A stretch of 56,260 bases of DNA from Acidimicrobiales bacterium (GCA_020628865.1 JAHDEJ010000006.1:1-56260), one strand, 5' to 3'. Shown: positions 22,310-31,990, counted from the first letter of the stretch. Notes: generated by a model not told the origin, from the letters alone. Translations and numbers: made by a program.

Positions 22310-22908
22310 GCACCCGCGAATCGGTCCTGCACCACGGTGCGCAGTTCGTGATGAACCCGGCGAACATGATCACGGCCGCTCGCATCGCCGCATCGCCGCT
22401 CCTGTTCATTGCAATCGTCTCGAACGAGGAGTCCAACGGCACGTCCTGGTTGGCCTTCGCCCTCTGCTGGATCTTCGGCGCCACCGACTACATCGACGGC
22501 GAACTCGCCCGGCGCTACGACCTCGTCAGCCGCTCCGGAGCCTTCCTCGATCCGTTGGCGGACAAGGTTGTCGTCATCGGATCGATGGTCAGCCTGTTCA
22601 TCGTCGGCCGCTACCACTGGTTCCCGGTCGCCCTCGTCGTGATTCGGGAGATTGGCATCACCGCTTTCCGCAGTTACTGGGTTCGCAAGGGGCGGGTCGT
22701 GCCCGCTCGCACCCTCGGGAAGTGGAAGTCGCTCTTCCAGGGCCTGGCGATCGTGGCGGCCGTGTTCCCCACGTGGAAGGACCAGGATCTCGTCGTCAAC
22801 GGGCTCCTCTGGTTCGCCGTGGCATTCACCCTCTATTCGGGGCTCATGTACCTGCTCGACGGTTCCGCCGCGACCCGGGCGAGTGGCAACCTCAACGAAG
22901 CCCCGTGA
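22306..22908 (+). CDS. pgsA: CDP-diacylglycerol-glycerol-3-phosphate 3-phosphatidyltransferase
   Basis: A 200-residue membrane enzyme making phosphatidylglycerol-phosphate from CDP-diacylglycerol. The CDP-alcohol phosphotransferase signature is complete: DG-ELAR, then 8 residues, G-AFLD-PLAD at about 65-87. It has four to five membrane segments. The operon order rimO-pgsA-cinA is common in actinobacteria, which supports the PgsA assignment over other CDP-alcohol transferases. Confidence 0.92.
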   Translation: MSTRESVLHHGAQFVMNPANMITAARIAASPLLFIAIVSNEESNGTSWLAFALCWIFGATDYIDGELARRYDLVSRSGAFLDPLADKVVVIGSMVSLFIVGRYHWFPVALVVIREIGITAFRSYWVRKGRVVPARTLGKWKSLFQGLAIVAAVFPTWKDQDLVVNGLLWFAVAFTLYSGLMYLLDGSAATRASGNLNEAP

Positions 22909-22932
22909 TCCACGAAGAAAGTGTGGCCAGCA

Positions 22933-24186
22933 ATGCGATGTGAAGTTGTCGCCGTGGGATCCGAGCTGCTGCTCGGGCAGATCAACGACACCAACTCCTC
23001 CTGGATCGGGCAGGAGTTGGCGGCGGTCGGGATCGACTCGCACTACCAGACGAAGGTGGGAGACAACCTCGACCGGATGGTCGAGGTCATCGAGATCGCC
23101 CTCGAACGCAGCGATGCCGTCATCTGCACCGGTGGCCTCGGCCCCACGCAGGACGACATCACCCGTGAGGCGATCGCGAAGGTGATGGGTGTCGAGCTGG
23201 TGACCGACGAAGCCTTGGTGGAGAAGATCCGCCACATGTTCGGCAGTCGGGGCCGCGACATGCCCGAGAGCAACCTGTTGCAGGCCCGAGTTCCCGCCGG
23301 CGCAAGCGCCATCCCCGTGCAGCCGGGCACCGCCCCCGGGCTTGCCGCCGAGTTCGAACGGAATGGCGAGACGAAGCTGATCTATGCGGTTCCCGGCGTG
23401 CCGTGGGAGATGCAGGAGATGATGACCGGGTTCATCGTGCCGGACCTGATGGCCCGGTCCGGAGCGTCCGCGGTGATCCGGTCCCGGGTGTTGCGCACCT
23501 GGGGTACGCAGGAGGCGGCGCTCGGCGAGCAGCTCGCCGAAGAGATCGAACGACTCGATGCCGAGGGAAGCGTCACCATCGCGTTCTTGGCGAGCGGCAT
23601 GGAGGGGCTGAAGGTGCGCCTCACTGCGAAGGGCACCGATGAGGCCGAAGTCGAGGCGTTGCTCGATGCGGAGGACGCACGGGTGCGCGAGATCATCGGC
23701 CCGATCGTGTTCGGCGTCGACGACGAGAACATGGAAGCCGTCGTACTGCGGCTCTGCAAGGAGCAGGGCCTCACGTTGGCGACGGCCGAGTCGATCACCG
23801 GTGGGCTCATCGCACAGCGGCTCACGGCCGTTCCCGGCTCGAGCGCAGCGTTCCGGGGCGGCGTGATCTCGTACGCCACCGATGTGAAGACGGCGGTGCT
23901 CGGGGCGCCCGAGGGGCCGTCCGTGTCTGAGGAGATGGTCGAAGCGATGGCCCTGGGTGCCTGCGCGACCCTCGGCGCCGACGTCGCCGTGGCGACCACC
24001 GGCGTGGCCGGGCCGGACGCCTGGGAGGGCATCCCACCCGGCACCGTCTGGGTGGCGACCTGTGTCGACGGCGAGGTCGAATCGCACATGCTGCGCTTCC
24101 GCACGGACCGGGACCGGTCCCGTCAGTACACCACCATCACCGTGCTCAACTTCCTCCGCAAACGCCTGGTTGCAAGGGCCGACTGA
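22933..24186 (+). CDS. cinA: CinA family protein (NMN amidohydrolase type)
   Basis: 417 residues. The N-terminal MoCF/MogA-like domain starts EVVAVGSELLLGQINDTN and contains TGGLGPTQDD. The C-terminal PncC/CinA amidase domain (about 265-415) contains TAESITGGLIAQRLT, GGVISYATDVK and TTGVAGPD. Known roles are nicotinamide-nucleotide deamidation and pyrophosphatase activity. The ATG at 22933 matches the family N-terminus; a GTG at 22921 is possible. The last nine codons (KRLVARAD and stop) are duplicated 63 bp downstream as part of a tandem repeat. Confidence 0.92.
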   Translation: MRCEVVAVGSELLLGQINDTNSSWIGQELAAVGIDSHYQTKVGDNLDRMVEVIEIALERSDAVICTGGLGPTQDDITREAIAKVMGVELVTDEALVEKIRHMFGSRGRDMPESNLLQARVPAGASAIPVQPGTAPGLAAEFERNGETKLIYAVPGVPWEMQEMMTGFIVPDLMARSGASAVIRSRVLRTWGTQEAALGEQLAEEIERLDAEGSVTIAFLASGMEGLKVRLTAKGTDEAEVEALLDAEDARVREIIGPIVFGVDDENMEAVVLRLCKEQGLTLATAESITGGLIAQRLTAVPGSSAAFRGGVISYATDVKTAVLGAPEGPSVSEEMVEAMALGACATLGADVAVATTGVAGPDAWEGIPPGTVWVATCVDGEVESHMLRFRTDRDRSRQYTTITVLNFLRKRLVARAD

Positions 24187-24341
24187 GGGGCCGAAAGGCG
24201 GTTAGTGAGCGGAGCGAACGGCGCGGAAACGTTTGGTTGCAAGGGCTGACTGAGGGACGGAGCGTTTCGGCCCCTCAGGGCCGAAAGGCGGTTAGTGAGC
24301 GGAGCGAACGGCGCGGTTAGTGAGCGGAGCGAACGGCGCGG
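24160..24341. repeat. Tandem duplication between the cinA and maoC 3' ends
   Basis: A 26-bp unit starting GTTAGTGAGCGGAGCGAACG occurs at 24201, 24291 and 24316. The last copy is the 3' end of the maoC gene on the minus strand (encoding RAVRSAH and stop). The second copy is preceded at 24228 by a near copy of the last codons of cinA (AAACGTTTGGTTGCAAGG). The region is thus a duplicated gene junction of about 90-bp period, with GGCCCCTCAGGGCC hairpin sequence inside. Confidence 0.85.
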
Positions 24342-24790
24342 AGCATCATTGCCGCGCGGATGGCGGAGCAGACCAGGACGTCGTGTTGGTTGAACGCACG
24401 GTGCTCGAAGGTGGCGATGCCACGGTCGGGCTTCGAGCTCGAGGGCCGCAGTGAGAGCACCTCGGTCTCCACGTGGATCGTGTCGCCGTGGAACAGGGGA
24501 GCGGGGAAGGTGACCTTCTCGAAGCCGAGGTTGGCGGCCGTGGTTCCGTGGGTCATCTCGTGTACCGAGATTCCGACCACGATGCCGAGGGTGAGCAGCG
24601 AGTTGACGAGTGGCTGGCCCCAGTCGGTCGATGCGGCGTAGTCGGCGTCGAGGTGGAGGGGCGCAGGGTTCATCGTCTGCGTTGAGAAGCCGACGTTGTC
24701 GGCCTCGGTGATCGTGCGGGTCAACGGGTGTCGATGGACGGCGCCGACCTCGAGCTCCTCGAACCACTTCCCAGTCGGAATCACATGCAT
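24317..24790 (-). CDS. MaoC-family (R)-specific hot-dog hydratase
   Basis: 157 residues of one hot-dog fold. [23 protein letters not shown] and the [13 protein letters not shown] catalytic helix region match MaoC/mesaconyl-CoA hydratase-like proteins; [24 protein letters not shown] follows. It would hydrate an enoyl-CoA; the exact acyl group is unknown. The start could be 24790 or 24811, and neither has a clear ribosome-binding site. The C-terminal RAVRSAH is encoded by the repeated unit, so the tail may be repeat-derived. Confidence 0.83.
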   Translation of the reverse strand: MHVIPTGKWFEELEVGAVHRHPLTRTITEADNVGFSTQTMNPAPLHLDADYAASTDWGQPLVNSLLTLGIVVGISVHEMTHGTTAANLGFEKVTFPAPLFHGDTIHVETEVLSLRPSSSKPDRGIATFEHRAFNQHDVLVCSAIRAAMMLRAVRSAH

Positions 24791-24850
24791 GGACAGAGTC
24801 TGGACGCCCACTGCGGACTGGACAAGCCGGCTCGTGGCCCCAGTTCCTGG

Positions 24851-25324
24851 CTAGACGTTGGTCCGGAGCGCGAAGAACTCGAAGTCCTGCAGGTCCGCCT
24901 CGGCGACCGTGTCCCAGGGATAGGAGCTCCGGCGGCCCCAGGCAGCGCTCTGGAGCGCGTGAGCGGCCGTGTGCTGCAGCCGGCGCATGTCGGCCGGACG
25001 GAGCGGTTGGAGGGTCACACCGGCCTCGAGAGCGAGGGAGACGGCGCAGGCCTCGAGATGGTTCTCGGTTGGCGAGCTGCCGGGTTCCTCCAGCGCAGAC
25101 CGCAGATGCGCAGGAAGCTGATCGCCGAAGACGTCGAGCGATTCCGTGAACGACCACGGCACGTCGAAGGGTTGGCCGATCGGCTCCATCGCGTCGAGCA
25201 GTCGATGCGCCGCTCCGACCACGCACCCGCCGGGCGTGAGCACCCGGGTGTGGGCCAGCAGGGCATCGACGGTCGTGCCGACAAATTCCATGGAGTGGAC
25301 CATAGACGAGGTCTCGGCACGCAT
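24851..25324 (-). CDS. Hypothetical protein
   Basis: 157 residues, soluble, Leu/Ala-rich, with no motif that I recognise. It contains stretches such as VDALLAHTRVLTPGGCVVGAAHRLLDAM and a C-terminal WDTVAEADLQDFEFFALRTNV. It lies between the maoC and msrB genes on the same strand with intact frame and typical third-position GC. The start may be 25303 instead (ATG, MVHSMEF), and no strong ribosome-binding site supports either. Confidence 0.55.
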   Translation of the reverse strand: MRAETSSMVHSMEFVGTTVDALLAHTRVLTPGGCVVGAAHRLLDAMEPIGQPFDVPWSFTESLDVFGDQLPAHLRSALEEPGSSPTENHLEACAVSLALEAGVTLQPLRPADMRRLQHTAAHALQSAAWGRRSSYPWDTVAEADLQDFEFFALRTNV

Positions 25325-25365
25325 GCTGGCGCGCTGTAGGAACCCGGGATGATCAGCCCATTCGG

Positions 25366-25788
25366 TCAGTCTTCGGTGGACGCGTCCTCGTCGGGGGCAG
25401 CGTCCTCATCGAGGCGGAGCGACGCCGAGTTCATGCAGTAACGCAGGCCGTTCGCGCCGGGGCCGTCCGGGAAGACATGGCCGAGGTGGGCGCCGCATTT
25501 GCCGCACACCGACTCGGTCCGGACCATGCCATGGCTGATGTCCCGGTGCTCTTCGACGACGTCGTCGTCCATGGGCGCTGTGAAGCTCGGCCAGCCCGAT
25601 CCGCTGTCGTACTTGGTGTCGCTGCTGAAGAGGGCCTCATCGCACACTCGGCACCGATACGTGCCCGGCGTCTTGGTGTCCCAGTATTCGCCGGTGAAGG
25701 CTCGTTCCGTGCCGGCTTCCTGGGTGACGTGGAACTGTTCGGGCGTGAGCCGCTCGCGGAGTTCCTGGAGTTCTGGGGAGTCAGTCAT
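25366..25788 (-). CDS. msrB: Peptide-methionine (R)-S-oxide reductase MsrB
   Basis: 140 residues. MsrB repairs R-methionine sulfoxide in proteins. Zinc-binding CxxC pairs (CRVC at about 52-55 and CGKC at about 100-103), [28 protein letters not shown] and the catalytic RYCMNSASL are all present. The ATG at 25788 follows AAGGG at proper distance. The short acidic tail ([14 protein letters not shown]) is unusual but harmless. Confidence 0.95.
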   Translation of the reverse strand: MTDSPELQELRERLTPEQFHVTQEAGTERAFTGEYWDTKTPGTYRCRVCDEALFSSDTKYDSGSGWPSFTAPMDDDVVEEHRDISHGMVRTESVCGKCGAHLGHVFPDGPGANGLRYCMNSASLRLDEDAAPDEDASTED

Positions 25789-25948
25789 TCGTCTGCCCTT
25801 TCGGAAGAGTCGCATACCGGCACCGTACCGGGTCGCTTCTCCTCGTGGTGTCTGCAACGACGGGCGTTCCGAATTTGTTTCCCGGTGGGGCAGGGAATGG
25901 GCCGGAGGGTCCCTCAAGGCGGAGCGGCTCTGCGTCGAATCCCAGTGA

Positions 25949-26302
25949 ATGTTCCGCCGCCGCTCGACCACCACCCCGGAGAGGTACACCCGGCTCTGCG
26001 CCGACGACCTCCAGGTGATCGCCGCATTGGAGTCGCACGGAGCTGATCTGGACGAACCCCGACACGTGTTGCACTACGTGCAGGTGGCCAGCCGCGAGGT
26101 CGCCGATCGGGCCGCACGACTCGGTGGCCGGTGGCTCACGACGATCACCGACCCGGGCGCGCCGGGGGAGGGCTGGTTCGTGATCTACGAGCGTCACGAC
26201 CGCGTCCTCACGCCGGTCAACATCATGGCCGACCGCAGCCTGTTCGAGAACATGGCAGAAGTCCACCAAGGCATCTACGACGGCTGGGAAGTCAGCATTT
26301 AG
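25949..26302 (+). CDS. RraB-like (RNase E inhibitor family) protein
   Basis: 117 residues. The fold pattern is that of the RraB/ribonuclease E inhibitor family: [23 protein letters not shown], then [12 protein letters not shown], then [14 protein letters not shown]. In proteobacteria RraB binds RNase E. In actinobacteria the partner is unknown, so only the family is claimed. It is divergent from msrB and convergent with an ABC ATPase. An inverted repeat of CTGGGAA and TTCCCAG spans its stop codon (about 26283-26309) and may serve as a weak terminator. Confidence 0.7.
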   Translation: MFRRRSTTTPERYTRLCADDLQVIAALESHGADLDEPRHVLHYVQVASREVADRAARLGGRWLTTITDPGAPGEGWFVIYERHDRVLTPVNIMADRSLFENMAEVHQGIYDGWEVSI

Positions 26303-26325
26303 GTTCCCAGCCGGGTGTGTGCCTT

Positions 26326-27501
26326 CTAACGGATGGCGAGACCGGTTTCGATGTCGAAGAAGTGCAGGCGGCTGGTGTCGACCGTCAGGGAGATCGAATC
26401 GCCGTTGCTGACGCTCGATCGCGGGCTGACCCGGGCGACGAACACTGCGGTGTTGTCCTCGTCGGAGCCGAGGCCCTTCTCGGCGTCGTCCTCGATCGCA
26501 TCGGCGACCACGTACTGCTCGGCTTCGAGCGGGAAGTGCACGATGATCTCGGATCCGAGCGACTCGACGAGGCGTGCGGAGGTGGAGAGCGTGCGGTCGG
26601 CAGCGCCGGGGGTGAGGGCGGCGTCTTCCATGTCTTCGGGGCGAATGCCCATGACGACCTTCTTGCCCATGAAGCCGGTGAGCGGTGAGCCGTCGGCGAT
26701 GGGATCGAGTCCGAGCGACACACTGCCCATTTCGAGCACGGGCGCTGCGGCGGTGCCGCCGAGCGTGGCCTCGATGAGGTTCATGGACGGCGAGCCGATG
26801 AAGCCGGCAACGAACACGTTGGCGGGCTCTTCGTAGAGTTCCTGCGGCGAGGCGACCTGCATGAGGTAGCCCTTGTTGAGCACGGCGACGCGGTCGCCCA
26901 TGGTCATGGCCTCGACCTGGTCGTGCGTGACGTAGACGGTGGTGACTCCGAGGTTGCGCTGGAGTGCGGCGATCTCGGCGCGCATGGCCACGCGCAGCTT
27001 CGCATCGAGGTTGGACAGCGGCTCATCCATGAGGAAGGCGCTCGGCTGGCGGACGATGGCGCGGCCCATGGCAACACGCTGGCGCTGACCGCCGGACAGC
27101 TGCCCGGGCTTGCGGTCCAGCTGCTCGGTGAGGTCGAGAATGGCCGCAGCCTTGCGGACCCGCTCCTCGATCTCGCCCTTCGAGACCTTCGCCAACTTGA
27201 GCGCGAAGCCGATGTTGTCCGCAACGGTCATGTGCGGGTAGAGCGCATAGTTCTGGAACACCATCGCGATGTCCCGGTCCTTCGGCTCGACGTCGTTCAC
27301 GACCCGGTCGCCGATCTTGAGCGTTCCGGAGCTGATGTCTTCCAGACCCGCGATCATTCGAAGCGCCGTCGACTTGCCACAGCCAGACGGCCCGACCAGC
27401 ACGAGGAACTCGCCGTCGGCGACGTCGATGCTGAGGTCGTAGGTGGCTTGGAACCCGTTTGGGTACACCTTGTTGATGTTGTCGAGCGTCAGTCCTGCCA
27501 T
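26326..27501 (-). CDS. CUT1 sugar ABC importer ATPase (UgpC/MsmK type)
   Basis: 391 residues: Walker [10 protein letters not shown] (38-46), Q-loop [12 protein letters not shown], signature LSGGQRQR, Walker [14 protein letters not shown]-loop VTHDQVEAM, then a C-terminal OB-fold (MOP-like) regulatory domain from about 240. Such ATPases energise several CUT1 oligosaccharide importers. A GGGGAGAAC ribosome-binding site precedes the ATG. It is the last gene of the minus-strand block binding protein-permeases-LacI-ATPase, with 144 bp and an inverted repeat separating it from lacI. Confidence 0.93.
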   Translation of the reverse strand: MAGLTLDNINKVYPNGFQATYDLSIDVADGEFLVLVGPSGCGKSTALRMIAGLEDISSGTLKIGDRVVNDVEPKDRDIAMVFQNYALYPHMTVADNIGFALKLAKVSKGEIEERVRKAAAILDLTEQLDRKPGQLSGGQRQRVAMGRAIVRQPSAFLMDEPLSNLDAKLRVAMRAEIAALQRNLGVTTVYVTHDQVEAMTMGDRVAVLNKGYLMQVASPQELYEEPANVFVAGFIGSPSMNLIEATLGGTAAAPVLEMGSVSLGLDPIADGSPLTGFMGKKVVMGIRPEDMEDAALTPGAADRTLSTSARLVESLGSEIIVHFPLEAEQYVVADAIEDDAEKGLGSDEDNTAVFVARVSPRSSVSNGDSISLTVDTSRLHFFDIETGLAIR

Positions 27502-27609
27502 TGGTTCTCCCCTTCCAAGGCCCCGCCGCCGAAAGCACCGATCGGCAGGCCAGCTGAAGACCCGATGGTAGTGCACCTCCCGGGTGACTGCCCAGACAGA
27601 TCGACGACA

Positions 27610-27635
27610 CAGATCGTTCGCAATCAAACGATCTG
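27610..27635. promoter_or_regulatory. 9-bp inverted repeat between lacI-type gene and ATPase gene
   Basis: CAGATCGTT, 8 nt, AACGATCTG, 10 bp past the LacI-type stop. No T-run follows, so it may be an operator or an mRNA hairpin and not an efficient terminator. Confidence 0.45.
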
Positions 27636-27645
27636 AAGACGAAAG

Positions 27646-28641
27646 TCAGGGCTCGGACGACACCCGTGGCTGTGTGGAGGATCGGATCGTCATCGAGACG
27701 TCGAGGAGCCGACGTTGGCGGGGAAGATCCGGGTTCTTGATCCGATCGAGCAGCACCTCGAAGGCGGCGTGCCCGAGCTGGCCGACCGGCAGATGCACGG
27801 TGGTCAGCGACGGGCTGATGCGGGCCGCGAGGTCGATGTCGTCGAACCCGATCACCGAGAGATCGCCGGGCACCGACACCCCGGCGTCCCGGTAGATCTG
27901 CAGCAGGCCGATCGCCTGGATGTCGTTGGCGGTGACCACACAGTCGACCTCGTGGGCGAGGATGTCCTGGCGGACCGGTTCCGGGATGTTCGTCGAGTAG
28001 TCGAGCGAGTATTCCCACACCACATGTGCGTCCGGCGGGAGGGTCTCGAGCAGACCGGCACGACGGACCCGGCCGGTTTCGGACCATTCGGGACCGGAGA
28101 TCAACCCGATTCGTCGGTGGCCCTGCGCGGCGATGAGTTCGGCCTGCAACTCCCCGCCCCGACGTACGTCGGCATTGACGGAGTCGAACTCGGGCAGTTC
28201 GCAATCGAAGGTGACGACCGGGAAGGGAAGGGGCGTCGGGCGGCTGTCGAGGACGTCGTCGGCGACCGGAACCCAGATGAGGCCCTCGGGGACGCGGTCG
28301 GTCAACATCTGCAGGCCCTCGAGTTCGTGATCGGGACAGCCCTGTGCGTCCATCAGGAAGACGCTGAAGCCGTTCTCGGCGGCCGCCCGGTGGACACCGC
28401 GGGCGAACTCCGGGAAGAACGGGTTCGTGAGATCGGCGAGCGCCAGACCGATGGTGCGGGAGCGCCCGGTGCGGTGGGCCACGGCCAGGGAGTTGGCGCG
28501 GTAGCCCAGCTGCTCGACGCAGTCCCGGACCCGTTGGGCGGTCTCGGGCGAAACCGAGCCGGTTCCGTTCAGGACGTAGGAGACGGTGGCGGTGGAGACG
28601 CCTGCTCGTTCGGCGACGTCTCGAATCGTGGCGCGACGCAT
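27646..28641 (-). CDS. LacI-family transcriptional regulator
   Basis: 331 residues. The N-terminal LacI helix-turn-helix and hinge (TIRDVAERAGVSTATVSYVLNG, residues 5-26) is followed by a periplasmic-binding-like effector domain (NPFFPEFARGVHRAAAENGF, GLISGP, VVTANDIQAIGLLQ, VIGFDDIDLAARISPSLTTV). It probably senses a galactoside or oligosaccharide and represses the transporter block. A matching operator (TTAACCGTTTAA, 32000-32011) sits inside the promoter of the binding-protein gene. It lies in the same operon as the importer it is presumed to control. Confidence 0.92.
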   Translation of the reverse strand: MRRATIRDVAERAGVSTATVSYVLNGTGSVSPETAQRVRDCVEQLGYRANSLAVAHRTGRSRTIGLALADLTNPFFPEFARGVHRAAAENGFSVFLMDAQGCPDHELEGLQMLTDRVPEGLIWVPVADDVLDSRPTPLPFPVVTFDCELPEFDSVNADVRRGGELQAELIAAQGHRRIGLISGPEWSETGRVRRAGLLETLPPDAHVVWEYSLDYSTNIPEPVRQDILAHEVDCVVTANDIQAIGLLQIYRDAGVSVPGDLSVIGFDDIDLAARISPSLTTVHLPVGQLGHAAFEVLLDRIKNPDLPRQRRLLDVSMTIRSSTQPRVSSEP

Positions 28642-28662
28642 GAAGAGGATCGGCTGGGCCGG

Positions 28663-29535
28663 TCAGCCCTTGCTTGCTCCGACGCTCAGGCCGGAAATGA
28701 ACTGCCGCCGCAGCGCGAGATAGATGAGGATCGTCGGAATCACGACGATCAGTGAACCAGCTGCCACCAGGTTGTCGTCGGTGAAGAACTCACCGCTGAG
28801 ATTTCGCAGCGATGACGTGATCGGAAGATCGTTGCCCTTCTGGACGAGCACGACCGCCCAGAAGTAGTCGTTGTAGATCCAGGCGAACTCGAGGGTGGCG
28901 AGCGCTCCCAGGGCCGGACGGGTGAGCGGCATGACGATCTGCCAGTACTGGCGCCAGAGGCTGGCACCGTCGACCATCGCCGCCTCGTTGAGTTCCTTCG
29001 GCAGGGTCTTCATGTAATTGCTGAGCACGAAGGTGCAGAACCCACTCTGGAACGCCACGTGAATGAGGATCAACCCGATCAGCGAGCCGCGGAGCTCGCC
29101 GCTGTTCGAATAGGGAGCGAACTCGGGGAGCGGGATCCGGTTGTAGATCTGGAACAACGGCTGGATGATCGACTGCGGCGGGAGCAGGTTGCCGGCGGTG
29201 AACAGCATCAGCAGGGCGATGTTGAACTTCCAGCTGTACCGGCTGACGGCGAAGGCGACCATGCTCGAGAAGAACAAGACGAGGATCACGGCCGGAATCA
29301 CCACGAGGAACGTGACGAACCAGTGGCGGGGCATGTTGCCGCGGGCCCACGCATTGCGGAAGTTGTCGAGCGTGAGCGTGTCGGGCCACGAGAAGAAGCC
29401 GTTGGGGTCGGTGGACGTCTCTGCGTACGGGCGGAACGACGAGATGATCATGCCCAGGATCGGCAACATCCACAGGACGGCCATCGCGAACAGGAAGACC
29501 TGGGCGATGATCTGGTTGCGGCGGCTGGAGATCAT
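28663..29535 (-). CDS. CUT1 ABC permease, MalG type (importer 1)
   Basis: 290 residues with six membrane segments. The MalG/EAA loop is visible as LPKELNEAAMVDGASLWRQYWQIVMPLTRPAL (about 190-221), which docks to the ATPase. The start overlaps the stop of the MalF-type gene by 4 bp, so the pair is translationally coupled. The partner proteins are the upstream permease and the Tat-type binding protein. Confidence 0.92.
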   Translation of the reverse strand: MISSRRNQIIAQVFLFAMAVLWMLPILGMIISSFRPYAETSTDPNGFFSWPDTLTLDNFRNAWARGNMPRHWFVTFLVVIPAVILVLFFSSMVAFAVSRYSWKFNIALLMLFTAGNLLPPQSIIQPLFQIYNRIPLPEFAPYSNSGELRGSLIGLILIHVAFQSGFCTFVLSNYMKTLPKELNEAAMVDGASLWRQYWQIVMPLTRPALGALATLEFAWIYNDYFWAVVLVQKGNDLPITSSLRNLSGEFFTDDNLVAAGSLIVVIPTILIYLALRRQFISGLSVGASKG

Positions 29536-30551
29536 GCGTCATCCTCCCGGAACGTGCTGCGGAGATACCAGACGACGAAGCCGAAGCAGAGCATGAGCAA
29601 CATCACGCCGTAGGCGGAGCCGCGGCCCACGTTGCTCGACTCGCCGAGAATGCTCTCGGTCACGAGGATCGAGAGCACGTCGGTGCCGATGGGGTTGTTG
29701 AGCACGTCGATGATGTCGAAGACCCGAAGGGCTTCGATGACCGTGATCACGAGGATCACGATGTTCACCGGCTTGAGCGACGGGAACACCACGTTCTTGA
29801 AGCTCTGCCACTCGTTGGATCCGTCGATGGCAGCGGCCTCACGTAGCGACGGGTCGACCGCCTTCAGCCCGGCGAGGTACAGCACCATGATGTAGCCGAC
29901 GTGGCGCCAGATCATGGGGGCGATGATGGCGAGGAAGTTCTTGCTCAGGCCGTAGTCCGACACGAGCGTGATCACCTGGTCGGAGTCGCCGAGCCAGCTG
30001 ATCTGGTTGCCCTCTTCCGTTCGGTTGAGCAAAACGTTGAGGACGCCCTGACGGGGGGAGTAGATCACGCTCTTCCAGATGAACCCGACGACGGCCAGCG
30101 AAAGGACGACGGGGAAGTAGAAGACGCTCTGGTAGACGGCGGTGCCGCGGAGATTCTTGTCGAGGATGTAGGCGACGAGAATGCCAAGCGGGGTGGCGAT
30201 CACGAAGAGGAAGATCAGCACCCAGGCGTTGTTCAGCAGGGCCTCGTACAGGTCCTTCTCGAAGACGGTGAACAACTGTTTGTAGTTGCGGAGTCCGACG
30301 AACTCCATGTTGTCGAAGCGAAAGCCGTTCCAGTTCGTGAACGAGAGGAGGAACGTGCAGATCGCCGGGACCCAGATGAGTGAGACATGCAGGAAGGTCG
30401 GCACCCCGACCATCGCCTGCAGCACACGTCGATCGTTGCCCGTGAGCAGCGAATACCGCCGCCGCCCCTTGCGGGGCGACGACGGATCCGCTTCGCTCAC
30501 GGTCGCGTCAGATGAGGAAGCTGCATCGGAAGGGTGCTGCAACGACGTCAT
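29532..30551 (-). CDS. CUT1 ABC permease, MalF type (importer 1)
   Basis: 339 residues with a cytoplasmic N-terminal extension (about 45 residues, charged) and six membrane segments. The EAA loop is seen as LREAAAIDGSNEWQSFKNVVFPSLKP. It starts 9 bp after the binding-protein stop. Together with the MalG-type partner it forms the channel of importer 1. Confidence 0.92.
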   Translation of the reverse strand: MTSLQHPSDAASSSDATVSEADPSSPRKGRRRYSLLTGNDRRVLQAMVGVPTFLHVSLIWVPAICTFLLSFTNWNGFRFDNMEFVGLRNYKQLFTVFEKDLYEALLNNAWVLIFLFVIATPLGILVAYILDKNLRGTAVYQSVFYFPVVLSLAVVGFIWKSVIYSPRQGVLNVLLNRTEEGNQISWLGDSDQVITLVSDYGLSKNFLAIIAPMIWRHVGYIMVLYLAGLKAVDPSLREAAAIDGSNEWQSFKNVVFPSLKPVNIVILVITVIEALRVFDIIDVLNNPIGTDVLSILVTESILGESSNVGRGSAYGVMLLMLCFGFVVWYLRSTFREDDA

Positions 30552-30560
30552 CTGACTGAC

Positions 30561-31886
30561 TCAGCCGGCGTTGAAGTCGGCGAAGATGGCAACCTTCTTC
30601 TCTTCGAGATCGGCGAGCATGCCGTCGACCCCACCCGGGTTCTCGATGAACTCGGCGAACATGTCGCCACACGCTCCAGCGAAGTCCGGGATGGTGTCCC
30701 GGTCGAGGAACTGCGAGATGCCGGTGGCGGCGCTGGCGAGTTCCGAGGACTTCTTCTGCAGGTCGTTGTACACCGAGGTGTTTGCGCCCGAGTTGGAAGC
30801 GACGACCGAGGGATCCTCGGACAGGTAGGCGTCCTGAGCCAGCGGCGTGGACATGTGCAGCAGCATTTCCTTGGCTGCGGCCTCGTTGGTGGGCTCCGAC
30901 ACCATCTGGAAGCCGTCGATCGGGGCATCGAGTGCGCCGGCACCGATGGCCGAGTCGAACTCCGGCACGTTGAAGAAGTCCATGTCGGCGGCGAAGGCCT
31001 CCGAGTTCGACGCAGCGAAGGTTCCGAGCAGGTACATGCCGGCGCGGCCTTCCTCGACGTCGGTGGCGGCTTCCTGCCACGTGCGGCCGTTGGCGCCTTC
31101 CTGGTGGAAGGGCAGCAGGCTCTCCCAGGTCGTGAAGACGTTGCGCACCCGGTCATCGGTCCAGGACCCGTTGCCGCCCATGAGGTCGACATGGAAGTCG
31201 TAGCCGTTGAGACGGAGGTTCAGCGCATCGAACGTGCCCATGATCGGCCACTTGCCGTCGTTGGCGAAGGCAAACGGGGTCACACCATCGCTCATCATCT
31301 GCTCGGCGAGCCCGATCAGCTCGTCGGAGGTCGTCGGCTCGGTGTAGCCGTTCTCGCCCCAGAGCTTCTTCGAGTAGTTGATCGCCCAGGTGTAGAAGGA
31401 CGTCGGCACGAAGTACTGGTTGCCATCGGAAGCGGTCGATGCGGCCTTGAAGCCCTCGCCGAGACCGGTGATGTTCTCCCACACGTCGGAGATGTCGCCG
31501 ACGAGGCCCTGGTCCGCAAAGAACTTGTTGCGGAAACCAGCGAACCAGGCGAGGACGTCGTCGTCCTGTGCCTGGAGGATCGTGGTGATGTTCTCCTGGT
31601 AGGTGTTGTGGTCCAGCGTGTTGATGACCACGTCGACGTCGGCGTTCGGGAACGCGTTCACGACGGCCTGCAGGCCAGCCTGCGGTGCCGGGTCGGACGC
31701 GTTCGAGCCGATGTTCAGCGTGCCCGAGGCACTGCCGATCTCACCGGAGAACGTGTCGCCACCACCACATGCGGCCAGGACGCTGCCGCCCACGGCGAAC
31801 GCACCGACGGCGGCGCCGCCCTTGATGACGCTGCGACGGGCGACGTAGGCATCCCACGCACCCGGCTGCGGGTAAGAGTTTGACAT
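30561..31886 (-). CDS. Tat-exported sugar-binding lipoprotein (importer 1)
   Basis: 441 residues. A twin-arginine signal (ARRSVIKGGAAVGAFAVGG) ends in a lipobox (LAAC, Cys about 40), so the folded protein is exported by Tat and anchored by lipid. The rest is a family 1 extracellular solute-binding protein (INTLDHNTYQENITTIL, DVLAWFAGF, WEAAT-like WQEAATDVEEGRAGMYLLG). AGGAGG precedes the ATG. It is the first gene of the LacI-controlled block. The ligand is inferred to be a galactoside or oligosaccharide because lacZ is divergently transcribed. Confidence 0.92.
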   Translation of the reverse strand: MSNSYPQPGAWDAYVARRSVIKGGAAVGAFAVGGSVLAACGGGDTFSGEIGSASGTLNIGSNASDPAPQAGLQAVVNAFPNADVDVVINTLDHNTYQENITTILQAQDDDVLAWFAGFRNKFFADQGLVGDISDVWENITGLGEGFKAASTASDGNQYFVPTSFYTWAINYSKKLWGENGYTEPTTSDELIGLAEQMMSDGVTPFAFANDGKWPIMGTFDALNLRLNGYDFHVDLMGGNGSWTDDRVRNVFTTWESLLPFHQEGANGRTWQEAATDVEEGRAGMYLLGTFAASNSEAFAADMDFFNVPEFDSAIGAGALDAPIDGFQMVSEPTNEAAAKEMLLHMSTPLAQDAYLSEDPSVVASNSGANTSVYNDLQKKSSELASAATGISQFLDRDTIPDFAGACGDMFAEFIENPGGVDGMLADLEEKKVAIFADFNAG

Positions 31887-31990
31887 TTTCGGATTCCCCT
31901 CCTGTTGTGTGCCCGTCCGGACTGACGGGCACGCACGTGTCACGTGCATCTTCGCACAGCGACTCGTCCCACGGGCCGCTGCGTGGCAGC

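Noticed and set aside
22213-24087. Long minus-strand open frame opposite pgsA and cinA
   Set aside because: His/Gly/Arg-rich shadow typical of high-GC DNA; both plus-strand genes are clear.
24201-24341. CRISPR-like array
   Set aside because: The repeats are unevenly spaced, two are directly abutting, and they encode gene tails; there are no spacers and no cas genes.
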